In this document: piece after piece, positions 9,142 to 17,132 of the stretch
Numbering within the stretch: the first letter of the stretch is position 1
How the letters are laid out: every line of letters begins with the position of its first letter
Notes under the pieces: model-generated
The model's input: only the letters and a program-made list of their open reading frames with translations
The model's database searches: none
Told to the model about the DNA's origin: nothing
Made by a program: the position numbers and the translations under genes
Origin: Archangium violaceum
Lineage (GTDB): Bacteria > Myxococcota > Myxococcia > Myxococcales > Myxococcaceae
DNA length: 64,000 nt
Direction: 5' to 3'
Assembly: GCF_016887565.1 (NCBI RefSeq)
Contig: NZ_CP069396.1
Location: 5,004,001-5,068,000, forward strand

Positions 9142-10017
9142 TCAGATCTGCTGCCACGGGATGATGGACTTCAGGTAGCCGGTGCGGTTCGAGCGCGGGC
9201 CGGGGCGGGTGTAGTCGGCGATGCCCGCGACATGGAAGAAGAAGTCCCAGGTGTTGACGGCCGTGCGCACGCCGAAGACCAGGCACATGGTCTCGTGCAG
9301 CGCGACACTGCCCCGGTTCTGCGCCGTCTTGCGATTGCGGTAGGCCAGCGTGACGCCCGACTCGATCTTCGCGTTGACGCCCACGTTCCAGATCTTGGCG
9401 AGGTACTGGCTCTTGCGCATCTGGTGGACGATGTTCTCATTGGGGCCGATGGCCGCCTGCATGAGCGCATCGAGGTAGTGTTCCGCCAGGTCCGGACGAT
9501 TGTGATTGGCGGCCTCGCCGACCTTGTTGGCGTTGGCGTGGTGGACGCGGAGCTGGTTGTTGACGGTGTCGCGGGTGACGTAGAAGTGGCAGCCGTTGAA
9601 GGGCCCGGACATGAACAGCGGTGGCCCGGCGTTGCTCAGGTCCATCGACACGATGCAGGAGTCCTCCCAGCTCAGGTACTGACAGCCAAGCGCGCCGCCC
9701 GGGTTGTGCTGGTAGGCGTGCAGCTCGTACACGGGGGCATTGCTGTACAAGGCCTCGGTTCTGCTCGTGAGGTTCAGGTAGAGCGTGATGTTGTTCTGCT
9801 CGATCACGGCGTTGTTGGGGACGTGGACGGCGTTGCCCACCACCATGCCGTTGATCTCCGCCTGGGTGAGCCCCGGGAAGGCCGCGTTGCCGGACAGCGG
9901 GTTCGTCCGGTTGTACCAGGCGTTGTTGGGCCGATGGTTCAAGCTGAGAAACAGTGGCTTCTTGCTCAGCAGATTCAGCCGCGTCGGAGCGTTATTGAAC
10001 TGCCCGATCAAGGTCAT
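9142..10017 (-). CDS. Uncharacterised protein, possible CNF-like Cys/His effector
   Basis: A 291-residue protein without a signal peptide. The start MTLIGQFNNA at 10017 has GGGAGAG upstream; the open frame continues further, but that part is not protein-like. I do not recognise a named family with certainty. A central strand pair reads FMSGPFNGCHFYVTRD, followed 16-17 residues later by RVHHANAN (Cys143, His159/His160). This spacing and context resemble the catalytic Cys-His of CNF1-type Rho deamidases and related toxin domains. The C-terminal half (HETMCLVFGVRTAVNTWDFF) is well ordered and aromatic. It is divergent from the glycoside hydrolase gene. The toxin reading is an inference. Confidence 0.55.
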   Translation of the reverse strand: MTLIGQFNNAPTRLNLLSKKPLFLSLNHRPNNAWYNRTNPLSGNAAFPGLTQAEINGMVVGNAVHVPNNAVIEQNNITLYLNLTSRTEALYSNAPVYELHAYQHNPGGALGCQYLSWEDSCIVSMDLSNAGPPLFMSGPFNGCHFYVTRDTVNNQLRVHHANANKVGEAANHNRPDLAEHYLDALMQAAIGPNENIVHQMRKSQYLAKIWNVGVNAKIESGVTLAYRNRKTAQNRGSVALHETMCLVFGVRTAVNTWDFFFHVAGIADYTRPGPRSNRTGYLKSIIPWQQI

Positions 10018-10131
10018 CCCGTCTCTCCCTCGCTCACCCGCACGGAGAGTAACACGGATCTCACAGCGCACCCGTGCCACGGGGCTCGGGGCATGACCGC
10101 CAGCGTCGCGTGGGCAAGCCCAAGCGGAGTG

Positions 10132-10154
10132 ACACCGGACGAGGGGTCCGGTGT
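10132..10154. promoter_or_regulatory. Perfect palindrome upstream of glycoside hydrolase
   Basis: ACACCGGAC at 10132-10140 and GTCCGGTGT at 10146-10154 form a perfect 9-bp stem with a GAGGG loop. The right arm ends 13 bp before the ATG at 10168, in the position of the missing ribosome site. It may be an operator for a LacI-like repressor or an mRNA hairpin affecting translation. Confidence 0.5.
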
Positions 10155-10167
10155 TCCAGCACATACG

Positions 10168-12306
10168 ATGAAACCCATCCCCCTCTTTCATCCTCTCTCA
10201 CTCGTCCTGCTCTGTGTGTCCCTCGGCTGGAGCACGGACCCCGCCCACGCCGTCTCGTCCCTCGTGGAGAGCGGCGCCTACCAATACAACCAGGCCATCA
10301 CCACGGCCTCTGGTAGCGAGGAAAAACTGAGGCTGTCTTCAGCGGACACGAGCTCCCTCACCGCGACCCCCATCTCCTTCGAGACGGGGGCGCTCACCGA
10401 CGGCACCGACACCACGATGTGCACCGAGGTGGGTTGGAACGCCGGGGCGGGCGCTCCCTCGAAGGTGGCCGTCGTCTTCGACCTGCTGCGGGACTACACC
10501 ATCGACCGGGTCGAGGTCGTGGCGAGGGCTCCCAATACCTATTGGGGTGTCCAGGACATGCAACTGCATGACCGGACGGCGAGCGACCCCCTCTTCCGTT
10601 CCGCCGGGCAGCAGCCCTGGGCGTCGGGGAAGACGCTCGTCTTCTCCCTGCGGGGCCGGAAGGCGCGCTACTTCCGCCTCATCTTGAAGCGGCCGCACTC
10701 CGGCGTGCACATGCCCCTGAGCGAGGTCCGCTTCTACACGACGGACACCCTGCCCACCGGCTCGGTGGCTCTGCCTGGCGATCTCTCGGCGGAGTTCAAG
10801 CGCGAGACCCTGATGGTGGACCGGTACGGGCAGTTCCTCTGGGAGGACTGGCCCGGGAAGATCTCCTCCGACGCGCAGCTGGTCGCCGATGCCGCCGCGG
10901 AAGCACAGCGGTTGGAGCAGCCCGCGAGCACATCGCCCCAGCCTCGCTACCTGGCAACGGGCTTCTTCCGTCTCGAGAAGATCAACCAGCGCTGGTGGCT
11001 CATCTCGCCGCAGGGAGACCCCTTTTTCGTCATCGGCGTCGATGGCGCGATGTTCAAGGACGGGGGCTACTCGACCCCGGTGAACAACCCGGACAACACG
11101 CCGCGGAAGGTGTTCCAGGCGCTCCCTTCGTCCACGACCTTCCCCGATGCCTACGCCTCGGTGAATGGTGTGCGCGCCGTCAGCTTTCTGACGGCCAATC
11201 TCCGGCGGAAGTACGGCACGGGTGGCACCGGTGAGGACTATGGCTCTCGCTGGGCCCAGGTGATGGACAAGCGGCTGCGCGCCTGGGGCTTCAATACCCA
11301 TACGAAGTGGACGCGCGATGACCGTATCGCCTTCCCGTACATCACCGTGCTCAAGCCTCCCGCCATCTGCCCCATGTGCGAGCTCACGACCTGGGGGGCC
11401 GTGGATCCCTTCGACCCGGGGTGGGGGCCGGCGCTCGAGAGCAACCTGAAGGGCTACCTGGACAGCGTGAAGGCGGAGCCGCGCATCATCGGCCACACCT
11501 TCGAAAACGAGCGGGGATGGGACCGCTCCGTCGTGACGGCCGTGCTCGCGCTCGACTCCACCAGCCCGGCCAAGCGGGAGTTCATCACCTTCATGTTGGA
11601 GCGCAATGGCGGGAGCACGAGCCTCGTCGCGCAGAAGCTGGGGCTGCCGGCGACCTCGACCCGGACGCAGCTGGAGGACACCCCGGTGACGACGACGTCC
11701 GGTCTGGACGCGGACATCTCCGCCTTCATCGTCCGGGCCTCGGCGAAGTACCACGAGGTGGTCCGCCGGGTCCTCAAGCAGTACGACCCCAACCATCTCT
11801 ATCTCGGCGGCTCCCTGGTTCCCGGGTGGAGGAGCTCACCCGAGTGGGTCGCGGGTAGCGTGCCCTTCGTGGACGCCCTGAGCTTCGACGTCTACCAGAA
11901 GTCCCCGTCCTGGATTGAGCAGTACCTCACCCATGACAAGCCCATCCTGCTGCTCGAGTTCTCGTTCTCGACCTACGGGCATGGACTGACGGCCCACTCC
12001 GCGTCCACCGCCACTCCAGACCAGAGGTCGCGCGGGCTGCACTACCGCTATTACGTGGAGCAGCTCGCCGCCCGTCCGCAGTTCATCGGCTTCGGGTTCT
12101 TCCTGCTCTACGATCAGGCCGTGACCCACCGCTCGTTGCCCGATGGCGAGAACTTCAACATGGGCCTCATCAACCAGGCGGATCAACCCTACGAGGCCAT
12201 GATCGAGGAGATGAAGAAGACCCATCAACGCGTGCAGGCCATCCACCGGGGGGAACTGGCGCCGGTGGGGACGGAAATCCTGAGCAGCACGACCCTGTCG
12301 CAGTGA
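10168..12306 (+). CDS. Secreted agarase-like glycoside hydrolase with N-terminal discoidin-like domain
   Basis: The 712-residue protein starts with a signal peptide (MKPIPLFHPLSLVLLCVSLG...AHA). Residues about 60-200 look like an F5/8-type C (galactose-binding) module (VVFDLLRDYTIDRVEVVARA, then YFRLILKRPH). The main domain begins at FFRLEKINQRWWLISPQGDP, which resembles beta-agarase/GH50-type and related TIM-barrel hydrolases. Candidate catalytic acids lie in GHTFENERGW and in ILLLEFSF. It would be secreted to degrade a polysaccharide. No Shine-Dalgarno is visible; instead a perfect palindrome lies at 10132-10154. A GH3 relic follows immediately. The exact GH family is not certain. Confidence 0.75.
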   Translation: MKPIPLFHPLSLVLLCVSLGWSTDPAHAVSSLVESGAYQYNQAITTASGSEEKLRLSSADTSSLTATPISFETGALTDGTDTTMCTEVGWNAGAGAPSKVAVVFDLLRDYTIDRVEVVARAPNTYWGVQDMQLHDRTASDPLFRSAGQQPWASGKTLVFSLRGRKARYFRLILKRPHSGVHMPLSEVRFYTTDTLPTGSVALPGDLSAEFKRETLMVDRYGQFLWEDWPGKISSDAQLVADAAAEAQRLEQPASTSPQPRYLATGFFRLEKINQRWWLISPQGDPFFVIGVDGAMFKDGGYSTPVNNPDNTPRKVFQALPSSTTFPDAYASVNGVRAVSFLTANLRRKYGTGGTGEDYGSRWAQVMDKRLRAWGFNTHTKWTRDDRIAFPYITVLKPPAICPMCELTTWGAVDPFDPGWGPALESNLKGYLDSVKAEPRIIGHTFENERGWDRSVVTAVLALDSTSPAKREFITFMLERNGGSTSLVAQKLGLPATSTRTQLEDTPVTTTSGLDADISAFIVRASAKYHEVVRRVLKQYDPNHLYLGGSLVPGWRSSPEWVAGSVPFVDALSFDVYQKSPSWIEQYLTHDKPILLLEFSFSTYGHGLTAHSASTATPDQRSRGLHYRYYVEQLAARPQFIGFGFFLLYDQAVTHRSLPDGENFNMGLINQADQPYEAMIEEMKKTHQRVQAIHRGELAPVGTEILSSTTLSQ

Positions 12307-12330
12307 CTCCCGATAGGAGGAATCGCCCCT

Positions 12331-12620
12331 CATCATGACAGGGCGCGTGCCACCCGGATGATCGCCGAGCAGGGCGTCAACAGCTTCATCACGCGGCCAC
12401 CATCAGCACGGATCCTCGCAATCATTTTCAGTTCACATTGGGCGCCAGTGTCGCCGCGGGGAGCTTTTCCCAGTGGCCAGAGGCCCTCGGGTTCGCGGCC
12501 ATCGGTGACGAGGCCCTGGTCAGGCGTTTCGGAGACATCGCACGGCAGGAGTACCGTGCGGTCGGTATCCAGGAAGCGCTCTCTCCGCAGGCCGATCTCG
12601 CCACCGAGCCTTCGGGCTGA
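12331..12620 (+). pseudogene. Decayed GH3 beta-glucosidase fragment
   Basis: Two short stretches in different frames match the N-terminal domain of GH3 beta-glucosidases. In one frame 12340-12396 reads RARATRMIAEQGVNSFITR. In another, from 12399, it reads TISTDPRNHFQFTLGASVAA and continues to DEALVRRFGDIARQEYRAVG and SPQADLATEP, then hits TGA at 12618. Compared with the usual family order, some 30-40 codons between the pieces are missing, the frame has shifted, and everything after the ATEP motif is gone. There is no start codon context. This explains the otherwise empty 334-bp gap at 12307-12640. Confidence 0.75.
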
Positions 12621-12640
12621 GCTGCTAGAGTTCGGACAGC

Positions 12641-13369
12641 ATGGCCCCGCGTGTCCCGAAATGTGCCTCGTGTGGAGCACGTCTTCCTCCAATGACCGGA
12701 GCGGAGGTGCGTTGCTCGTACTGCGATACCCTCTATACCCAGCCTCCAGAGGAGGCGATGAACGGCGGAGGGTCTCGGCCGGATGGGCGGAGGCTCCTCC
12801 TGTGGGGCGCTGGTGGAGCCCTGGCCAGCATCACCCTGGGCCTCGCGCTGTACTCCTCCCTGTCGCCAGCGCGGCGCCCCTCCCCACCGCGTCCCTCCAT
12901 CACCGCCGTTCCTCCCACTCCAGCGGCCCCGGCTCCGCGGTCCATCGTTCCGCCGATCCCCGTGCCACCCGCGCCACCGCCGCCCACCTCGCCAGCGCCC
13001 TCGAAGCCCAGGCGGAAGACCACGCCGCGGGAGTGGCTTGCCGCGCGAATGGTCGGTCCCAAGGGGCGGGAGGAACGTGAGTGGTGCATGGCCCAGGAAC
13101 TGGCGCGGCGGCCGGATGCGGCACGGAGCTACCGCATCACCCTTCACTTCGACGAGCAGCTCCTTGCGGAAAGGGACAAGAGCCGGTTCGACCCGGCGCC
13201 GAGCAAGGCGCTGAGCAACTGCCTCCACCACCACCTCATGTACAAGGCGTACGAGGCCATGAGCACGGCCATGGGCGACGCGCCGAAGGGCGGTCCCGTG
13301 GACGTCACGGTCACCCTGAGCTTCGCGAACGTGAAGCCAGCGGAGAAGCTCGACGATCGGTTCTACTGA
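12641..13369 (+). CDS. Membrane protein with zinc ribbon and proline-rich linker
   Basis: A 242-residue protein. It starts with a small zinc ribbon, CASCGARL...CSYC (two CxxC pairs, residues about 8-29). One hydrophobic segment follows (LLLWGAGGALASITLGLALY, about 50-70), then a Pro-rich spacer (about 75-130), then a globular domain with HFDEQLL and CLHHHLMYKAYEAM and a final strand DVTVTLSFANV. The ribbon would be cytoplasmic and the C-terminal domain periplasmic. Similar layouts occur in myxobacterial hypothetical proteins; the function is unknown. It is convergent with the P450 gene, 15 bp apart. Confidence 0.6.
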   Translation: MAPRVPKCASCGARLPPMTGAEVRCSYCDTLYTQPPEEAMNGGGSRPDGRRLLLWGAGGALASITLGLALYSSLSPARRPSPPRPSITAVPPTPAAPAPRSIVPPIPVPPAPPPPTSPAPSKPRRKTTPREWLAARMVGPKGREEREWCMAQELARRPDAARSYRITLHFDEQLLAERDKSRFDPAPSKALSNCLHHHLMYKAYEAMSTAMGDAPKGGPVDVTVTLSFANVKPAEKLDDRFY

Positions 13370-13384
13370 CGGTGACCCCGATGC

Positions 13385-14764
13385 TCAGCGCGCGGTGAAC
13401 TTCGTCTGGACGTTCGTGGGGAGGACCACGCCGAAGAAGAAGCCCTCCTCGAAGGGCTCCGTCGAGGCGACCTGGACCCTGGCGCGAGCGGCGATCGTCG
13501 CGATGGCCGTGCGCAGGAATACCATGGCGAAGTTGGCGGCCACGCACATGCGCGGGCCCCGGCCGAACGGGAAGAAGTGGCCGCTGCCGATGGGATCTCT
13601 CGCCAGGCCCCCGTCCAACCATCGTGTGGGCTCGAAGGAGTCCGGGTTGGACCAGTGCGCGGGGTCTCGGTGCAGGTGCTGGTTGGAGATCATCAGCGTC
13701 GTCCCCGCGGGCAGCGTGACGCCGGCGAACTGAACGTCCTTGACCGGAGTGCGGATGAAGATGCGGACCGCGGGAAGAATCCGCAGCGCCTCCAGGGTGA
13801 CGGCCTCGACCCACCGCGCGTCGTTCAAACGCTCGAGGGTGGGGGGGCCCCCGGCGAACGTGGCGGCCTCGGTCACGAGTCGCGCCTCGGCGCCGGGGTG
13901 CTTCTGCAACTGGTGGAACGCGCCCACCAGCGTGGTGCACGACGAGAAGACACCCCCGTAGAACATCAGCGCGACGTGGCGCGCCAGCCACTGGTCATCG
14001 AAGCCGGGCATCTCGCGCAGCATCCACGACATCAGGTCATTCGCCCCCGGCTTGGGGGAGCGGCGCAAGGCACCGAGACGCTCCTCGAAGTACCGGTAGA
14101 ACCGCTCACGGGCCGCCTCGAAGCCCTTGGGCAACGAGACGAACCTCAAGGGCAGATTGGACTGGAGCCGGGCATCCGCTCCCTTGGCGAGCAGCATGAA
14201 GTCCTCGTACACCGAGTCCGGCGTCTTCTCGCCCGTGCCGGCAACGGCGAAGGCGTCGAACGTCAGCCGGCGGAGCGCGGGCGCGAGATCGACCGTCTTC
14301 CCGCTCGCGATGAGGGCATCGACGGACTCGGCGATCACCGCCTGCATGGGGGCGACCTGGGCGGCCAGCCACCGCGGTGACCAGGGCTGGACGAAGGGAT
14401 CCTGCTGGCGCTTCGTGGCCCAGTCCCCATTCAGGTTCGCGATGAAGATCGAGTGCTCCGTCGTGGTCGGCTTGAGTTGCTCGTGGAGCGAGCCCTTCTC
14501 GAACTCCATGCGGCGGGAGTCGACCACCTGCTCGATGAGCGTGGGATCATTGAGCACCAGGGCCGGCTTGGGCCCCAGCCAGACCACGGTGACACCTCCG
14601 TACTCACGGCCGTAGCGCGCGCAGACGTTCCAGGGCTTCTCGCCACCGAGGAAGTCTCCGGCGTTGCCGAGGATTCCAGGCACGGGCCCGGGCAGGGACG
14701 CGAAGGCCCGGCGCCTGGAGCCGAAGAACAGGTTGAACAGACCGCGAGACAGCAGGTTCGGCAC
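13385..14764 (-). CDS. Cytochrome P450, possibly hydroperoxide-processing
   Basis: The protein has 459 residues when started at the GTG at 14764, which has AAGGAG 7 bases upstream; a GTG at 14785 would add seven residues. The heme loop is FGRGPRMC (Cys407), with Ala where the final Gly of FxxGxRxCxG is usual. The K-helix ExxR is EALR. The I-helix segment reads GGVFSS (270-275): the acidic residue and Thr that deliver protons for O2 cleavage are Phe273 and Ser274. P450s without this pair often rearrange peroxides instead. It follows the lipoxygenase gene by 45 bp on the same strand, so fatty-acid hydroperoxides are the obvious substrate. That last step is inference. Confidence 0.88.
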   Translation of the reverse strand: MPNLLSRGLFNLFFGSRRRAFASLPGPVPGILGNAGDFLGGEKPWNVCARYGREYGGVTVVWLGPKPALVLNDPTLIEQVVDSRRMEFEKGSLHEQLKPTTTEHSIFIANLNGDWATKRQQDPFVQPWSPRWLAAQVAPMQAVIAESVDALIASGKTVDLAPALRRLTFDAFAVAGTGEKTPDSVYEDFMLLAKGADARLQSNLPLRFVSLPKGFEAARERFYRYFEERLGALRRSPKPGANDLMSWMLREMPGFDDQWLARHVALMFYGGVFSSCTTLVGAFHQLQKHPGAEARLVTEAATFAGGPPTLERLNDARWVEAVTLEALRILPAVRIFIRTPVKDVQFAGVTLPAGTTLMISNQHLHRDPAHWSNPDSFEPTRWLDGGLARDPIGSGHFFPFGRGPRMCVAANFAMVFLRTAIATIAARARVQVASTEPFEEGFFFGVVLPTNVQTKFTAR

Positions 14765-14809
14765 GGATGGACTCCTTGGAGACACGGGTGGGGCGGGAGG
14801 AGCAACGAC

Positions 14810-16837
14810 TCAGACGGTGATGCCGCAGGGGATCCGGTCGGGCTGGAGCACCGTGTAGGGCACGTCGCGTTTCGCGTTGCGGGCCTTCACCACTTCGAGC
14901 TGGGCACGCAACCGCTCGTAGAGCCGCTCCCGGATGGCGAGGAACCCGGGCTCCTGGAAGTACGTCTCCCGCCACCCGCCCTCGTTGAGCAGGAACTCCT
15001 CGTCCTCGCCGAAGCTGGCGAGCGCGCGTCCGATGGCGACCTGCCAGAGTGTCTGGGATTTGGTCGGAATGATCTCGGCGATGTCTTCCAGGCGCAGCAC
15101 GCCCTTCCGCTCCGGGGGAGGCTTGCGCATGCACAGCGGCGCGTTGGGGACGAAGGCGTAGTGCTCGTACTGGAGGTAGTTCACCGCGGCGTGGTGGACG
15201 CTGCCCGTGTAGAGCACGGTGGTGAGGATGTCGGTGAGGTCCGCGACACGCTCGAGCCTGGCGCAGGGCATCTTGTCGACGGGGATGCCGTGCGCGAGGA
15301 GATCGGCCCACCATGCCTGTATCTCGGTGTCGTTCACGAGGTCGGCGTCGGACTTGTAGAAGGGGGCGAGCACGCCTCCCACGAACTCCTCGAGGGCGTC
15401 CCACAGCGGCAGGGCATCGTCCCGGTACGGGTAGTCGGGCAGGATGGCGGGGTCGAGCACGCCCCGGCGCTCGAAGTCCAGGCGCGGCTTGTTGTCCGCC
15501 AGCTTCCAGCGCTGGAAGCCCTTCTGGCCCAGCTTGATGTGTCCCTTGTCCGGGCCCCCGGTGGCGATGAAGTCGTCGAACACGCCACCCTCGTCGAGCA
15601 GGCCCTTGCGCGCCCCCTCGTTGATGGCGAGCGTGTAGCGGAAGTGGCGGCGCATCAGCTTGTAGACGGGGTGCGGATCCGGCAGGTTGCGCATCGTGGC
15701 CATGACGAACGGCTCCACCACGAAGTGCGTGCGCAGCGCGTGCGCGATCATCTGGTGGGCGTTGCCCTCGCTGCAGCGCAGGTAGATCTTCGCGGCGAGC
15801 CAATCCGCCTCGGAATCGTTCGGGGTGAACACGGGATCCTTCGCCGGATCCCGGCCCAGTTGGATGGCGAGCGGACGCAGCCGCTGGGAATCCTCGCGGT
15901 AGAGCAGGCACCGGGACGCGGGCGCCCAGCGCCGCTCCTCCACTCCGTGCTCGTCGACCTTGCGGAACATGGGAATGCCCTCGAGCACCTCGAAGTCGAG
16001 CAGGAACACCCGCCTGGCCTCGAGCGCCCCCGCCAGCGTGGTGCCCGGCGACAGCAGCCCCCGGACCTCTTGGTCCGTGAGCGGCATCCCCTGGGGCAGG
16101 GCGGTGATGCTCGTGATGTGGAGCGGATTGACGCCCTGGACGGCCTGCCGCGCGAACTCGTGGTCGTCCTGCCACCGCTCGGCGAGCTTGGGCAATTCCA
16201 GGTGCCTGAGGATTCCGAAGGTATCCACCAACCCATTCCAGGCATCGGTCAGGATGGGCAGGTGCAGCCGGAGCGTGGCCATCGTCTTGGCGATGACGCC
16301 CTCGTAGCTGCCCTCGGTCAGGCCCCGGTACAGCTCGTCCTTGGGCAGCGGGCGCTCCTTGCTGATGTCGAGCGCGCCGGGCAACGAGGCGGTCGCCTCG
16401 GCGGGGCGCCAGGGGTACATCTTCTTGCGGTTCTCGAGCTGCGCGCGGCGGGCCTCCACCGCGCGTACGTGCCGCACGTTCTGCGGCAACACGGCCGAGC
16501 CCTCGAGGACCTCGACCGTCGTATGGGCCAGGACCCAGCGGTAGTGCGGAAAGTGCCAGCTGTTGCCACCCGAGGTGACATGGGCGAAGTCGAGGAGCCA
16601 GTCACCCGCCAGTCCCCCGGCGTTGGTGAAGCGCAGCAGGAGCAGCTCACCGACATCCCGGGTCACGAGCGTATAGACATCTTCCGTTCCCGCCTCGAAG
16701 TCGTTGTGGAAGCGCTTGTCCAGGACGTGCTGCTCGCTCTCTCCCCGCGAGCCCACCAGAACAACGCTGATGTCGGTGTCCGTCCCCGACCCCAGACGCG
16801 CGCCCGTGCGAACCTTGATCTTGTATTCCACGCTCAT
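14810..16837 (-). CDS. Lipoxygenase with N-terminal PLAT domain
   Basis: A 675-residue enzyme that would insert O2 into polyunsaturated fatty acids to give hydroperoxides. Residues 1-115 form a PLAT/LH2-type domain (YKIKVRTGARLGSGTDTDIS), as in animal and plant lipoxygenases. The catalytic domain carries the metal motif HQMIAH (His361, His366) followed by THFVVEPF, then HHAAVNY (His549, Asn553). The C-terminal residue, the fifth metal ligand, is Val675 instead of the usual Ile. The start is supported by GGAGGTGGAGCC before the ATG. No signal peptide is seen. It is probably co-transcribed with the downstream P450. Eukaryote-like lipoxygenases of this build are known in myxobacteria. Confidence 0.92.
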   Translation of the reverse strand: MSVEYKIKVRTGARLGSGTDTDISVVLVGSRGESEQHVLDKRFHNDFEAGTEDVYTLVTRDVGELLLLRFTNAGGLAGDWLLDFAHVTSGGNSWHFPHYRWVLAHTTVEVLEGSAVLPQNVRHVRAVEARRAQLENRKKMYPWRPAEATASLPGALDISKERPLPKDELYRGLTEGSYEGVIAKTMATLRLHLPILTDAWNGLVDTFGILRHLELPKLAERWQDDHEFARQAVQGVNPLHITSITALPQGMPLTDQEVRGLLSPGTTLAGALEARRVFLLDFEVLEGIPMFRKVDEHGVEERRWAPASRCLLYREDSQRLRPLAIQLGRDPAKDPVFTPNDSEADWLAAKIYLRCSEGNAHQMIAHALRTHFVVEPFVMATMRNLPDPHPVYKLMRRHFRYTLAINEGARKGLLDEGGVFDDFIATGGPDKGHIKLGQKGFQRWKLADNKPRLDFERRGVLDPAILPDYPYRDDALPLWDALEEFVGGVLAPFYKSDADLVNDTEIQAWWADLLAHGIPVDKMPCARLERVADLTDILTTVLYTGSVHHAAVNYLQYEHYAFVPNAPLCMRKPPPERKGVLRLEDIAEIIPTKSQTLWQVAIGRALASFGEDEEFLLNEGGWRETYFQEPGFLAIRERLYERLRAQLEVVKARNAKRDVPYTVLQPDRIPCGITV

Positions 16838-16937
16838 GGCTCCACCTCCGTGCAGCTCCCATGCCGTATGTCCGATGGGGAACGCATCGCATCATCACGC
16901 GCGCCACGGCGCCAGCGACTCCCCCGTGTCGCATGGC

Positions 16938-16990
16938 TGACACGTCGAGCGACACGGGCCGACACGTCGAACGACACGGGCTGACACGGT
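16938..16990. repeat. 22-bp tandem repeat upstream of lipoxygenase and OMP genes
   Basis: Two adjacent 22-bp units (16938-16959 and 16960-16981) differ at two positions and share GACACGTCGA followed by CGACACGGGC; a third partial copy starts at 16982. An inverted CCCGTGTCG lies just before at about 16923-16931, so hairpins can also form. It is in the 295-bp divergent gap between the lipoxygenase and outer-membrane genes and may bind a regulator. Confidence 0.6.
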
Positions 16991-17042
16991 GTCCCGAGCG
17001 GGATGTGCGACAACCACCTCCACGAGGGTCCTGGAGCTGCTC

Positions 17043-17067
17043 CCACGGAAAACCCGTGGATTTTCCG
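17043..17067. repeat. Overlapping inverted repeats in divergent intergenic region
   Basis: CGGAAAA at 17046-17052 pairs with TTTTCCG at 17061-17067 (8-base loop). Overlapping it, CCACGG at 17043-17048 can pair with CCGTGG at 17054-17059. The two stems exclude each other. The site is 66 bp upstream of the outer-membrane protein start and could be a leader element or an operator. Confidence 0.4.
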
Positions 17068-17132
17068 CATGATTCTTCCGCTCGCCGGCTCTGACTCGAT
17101 GCAGGGCATTCAACTCCAAGAGGGGGAAGTGC

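Noticed and set aside
9016-10167. N-terminal extension of the glycoside hydrolase frame
   Set aside because: The frame is open upstream, but a signal peptide begins at 10168 and the upstream part is antisense to the 9142-10017 gene.
14453-16984. 843-codon open frame on the + strand
   Set aside because: It runs antisense to the P450 and lipoxygenase genes and has no recognisable motif; high GC removes stop codons in this frame.
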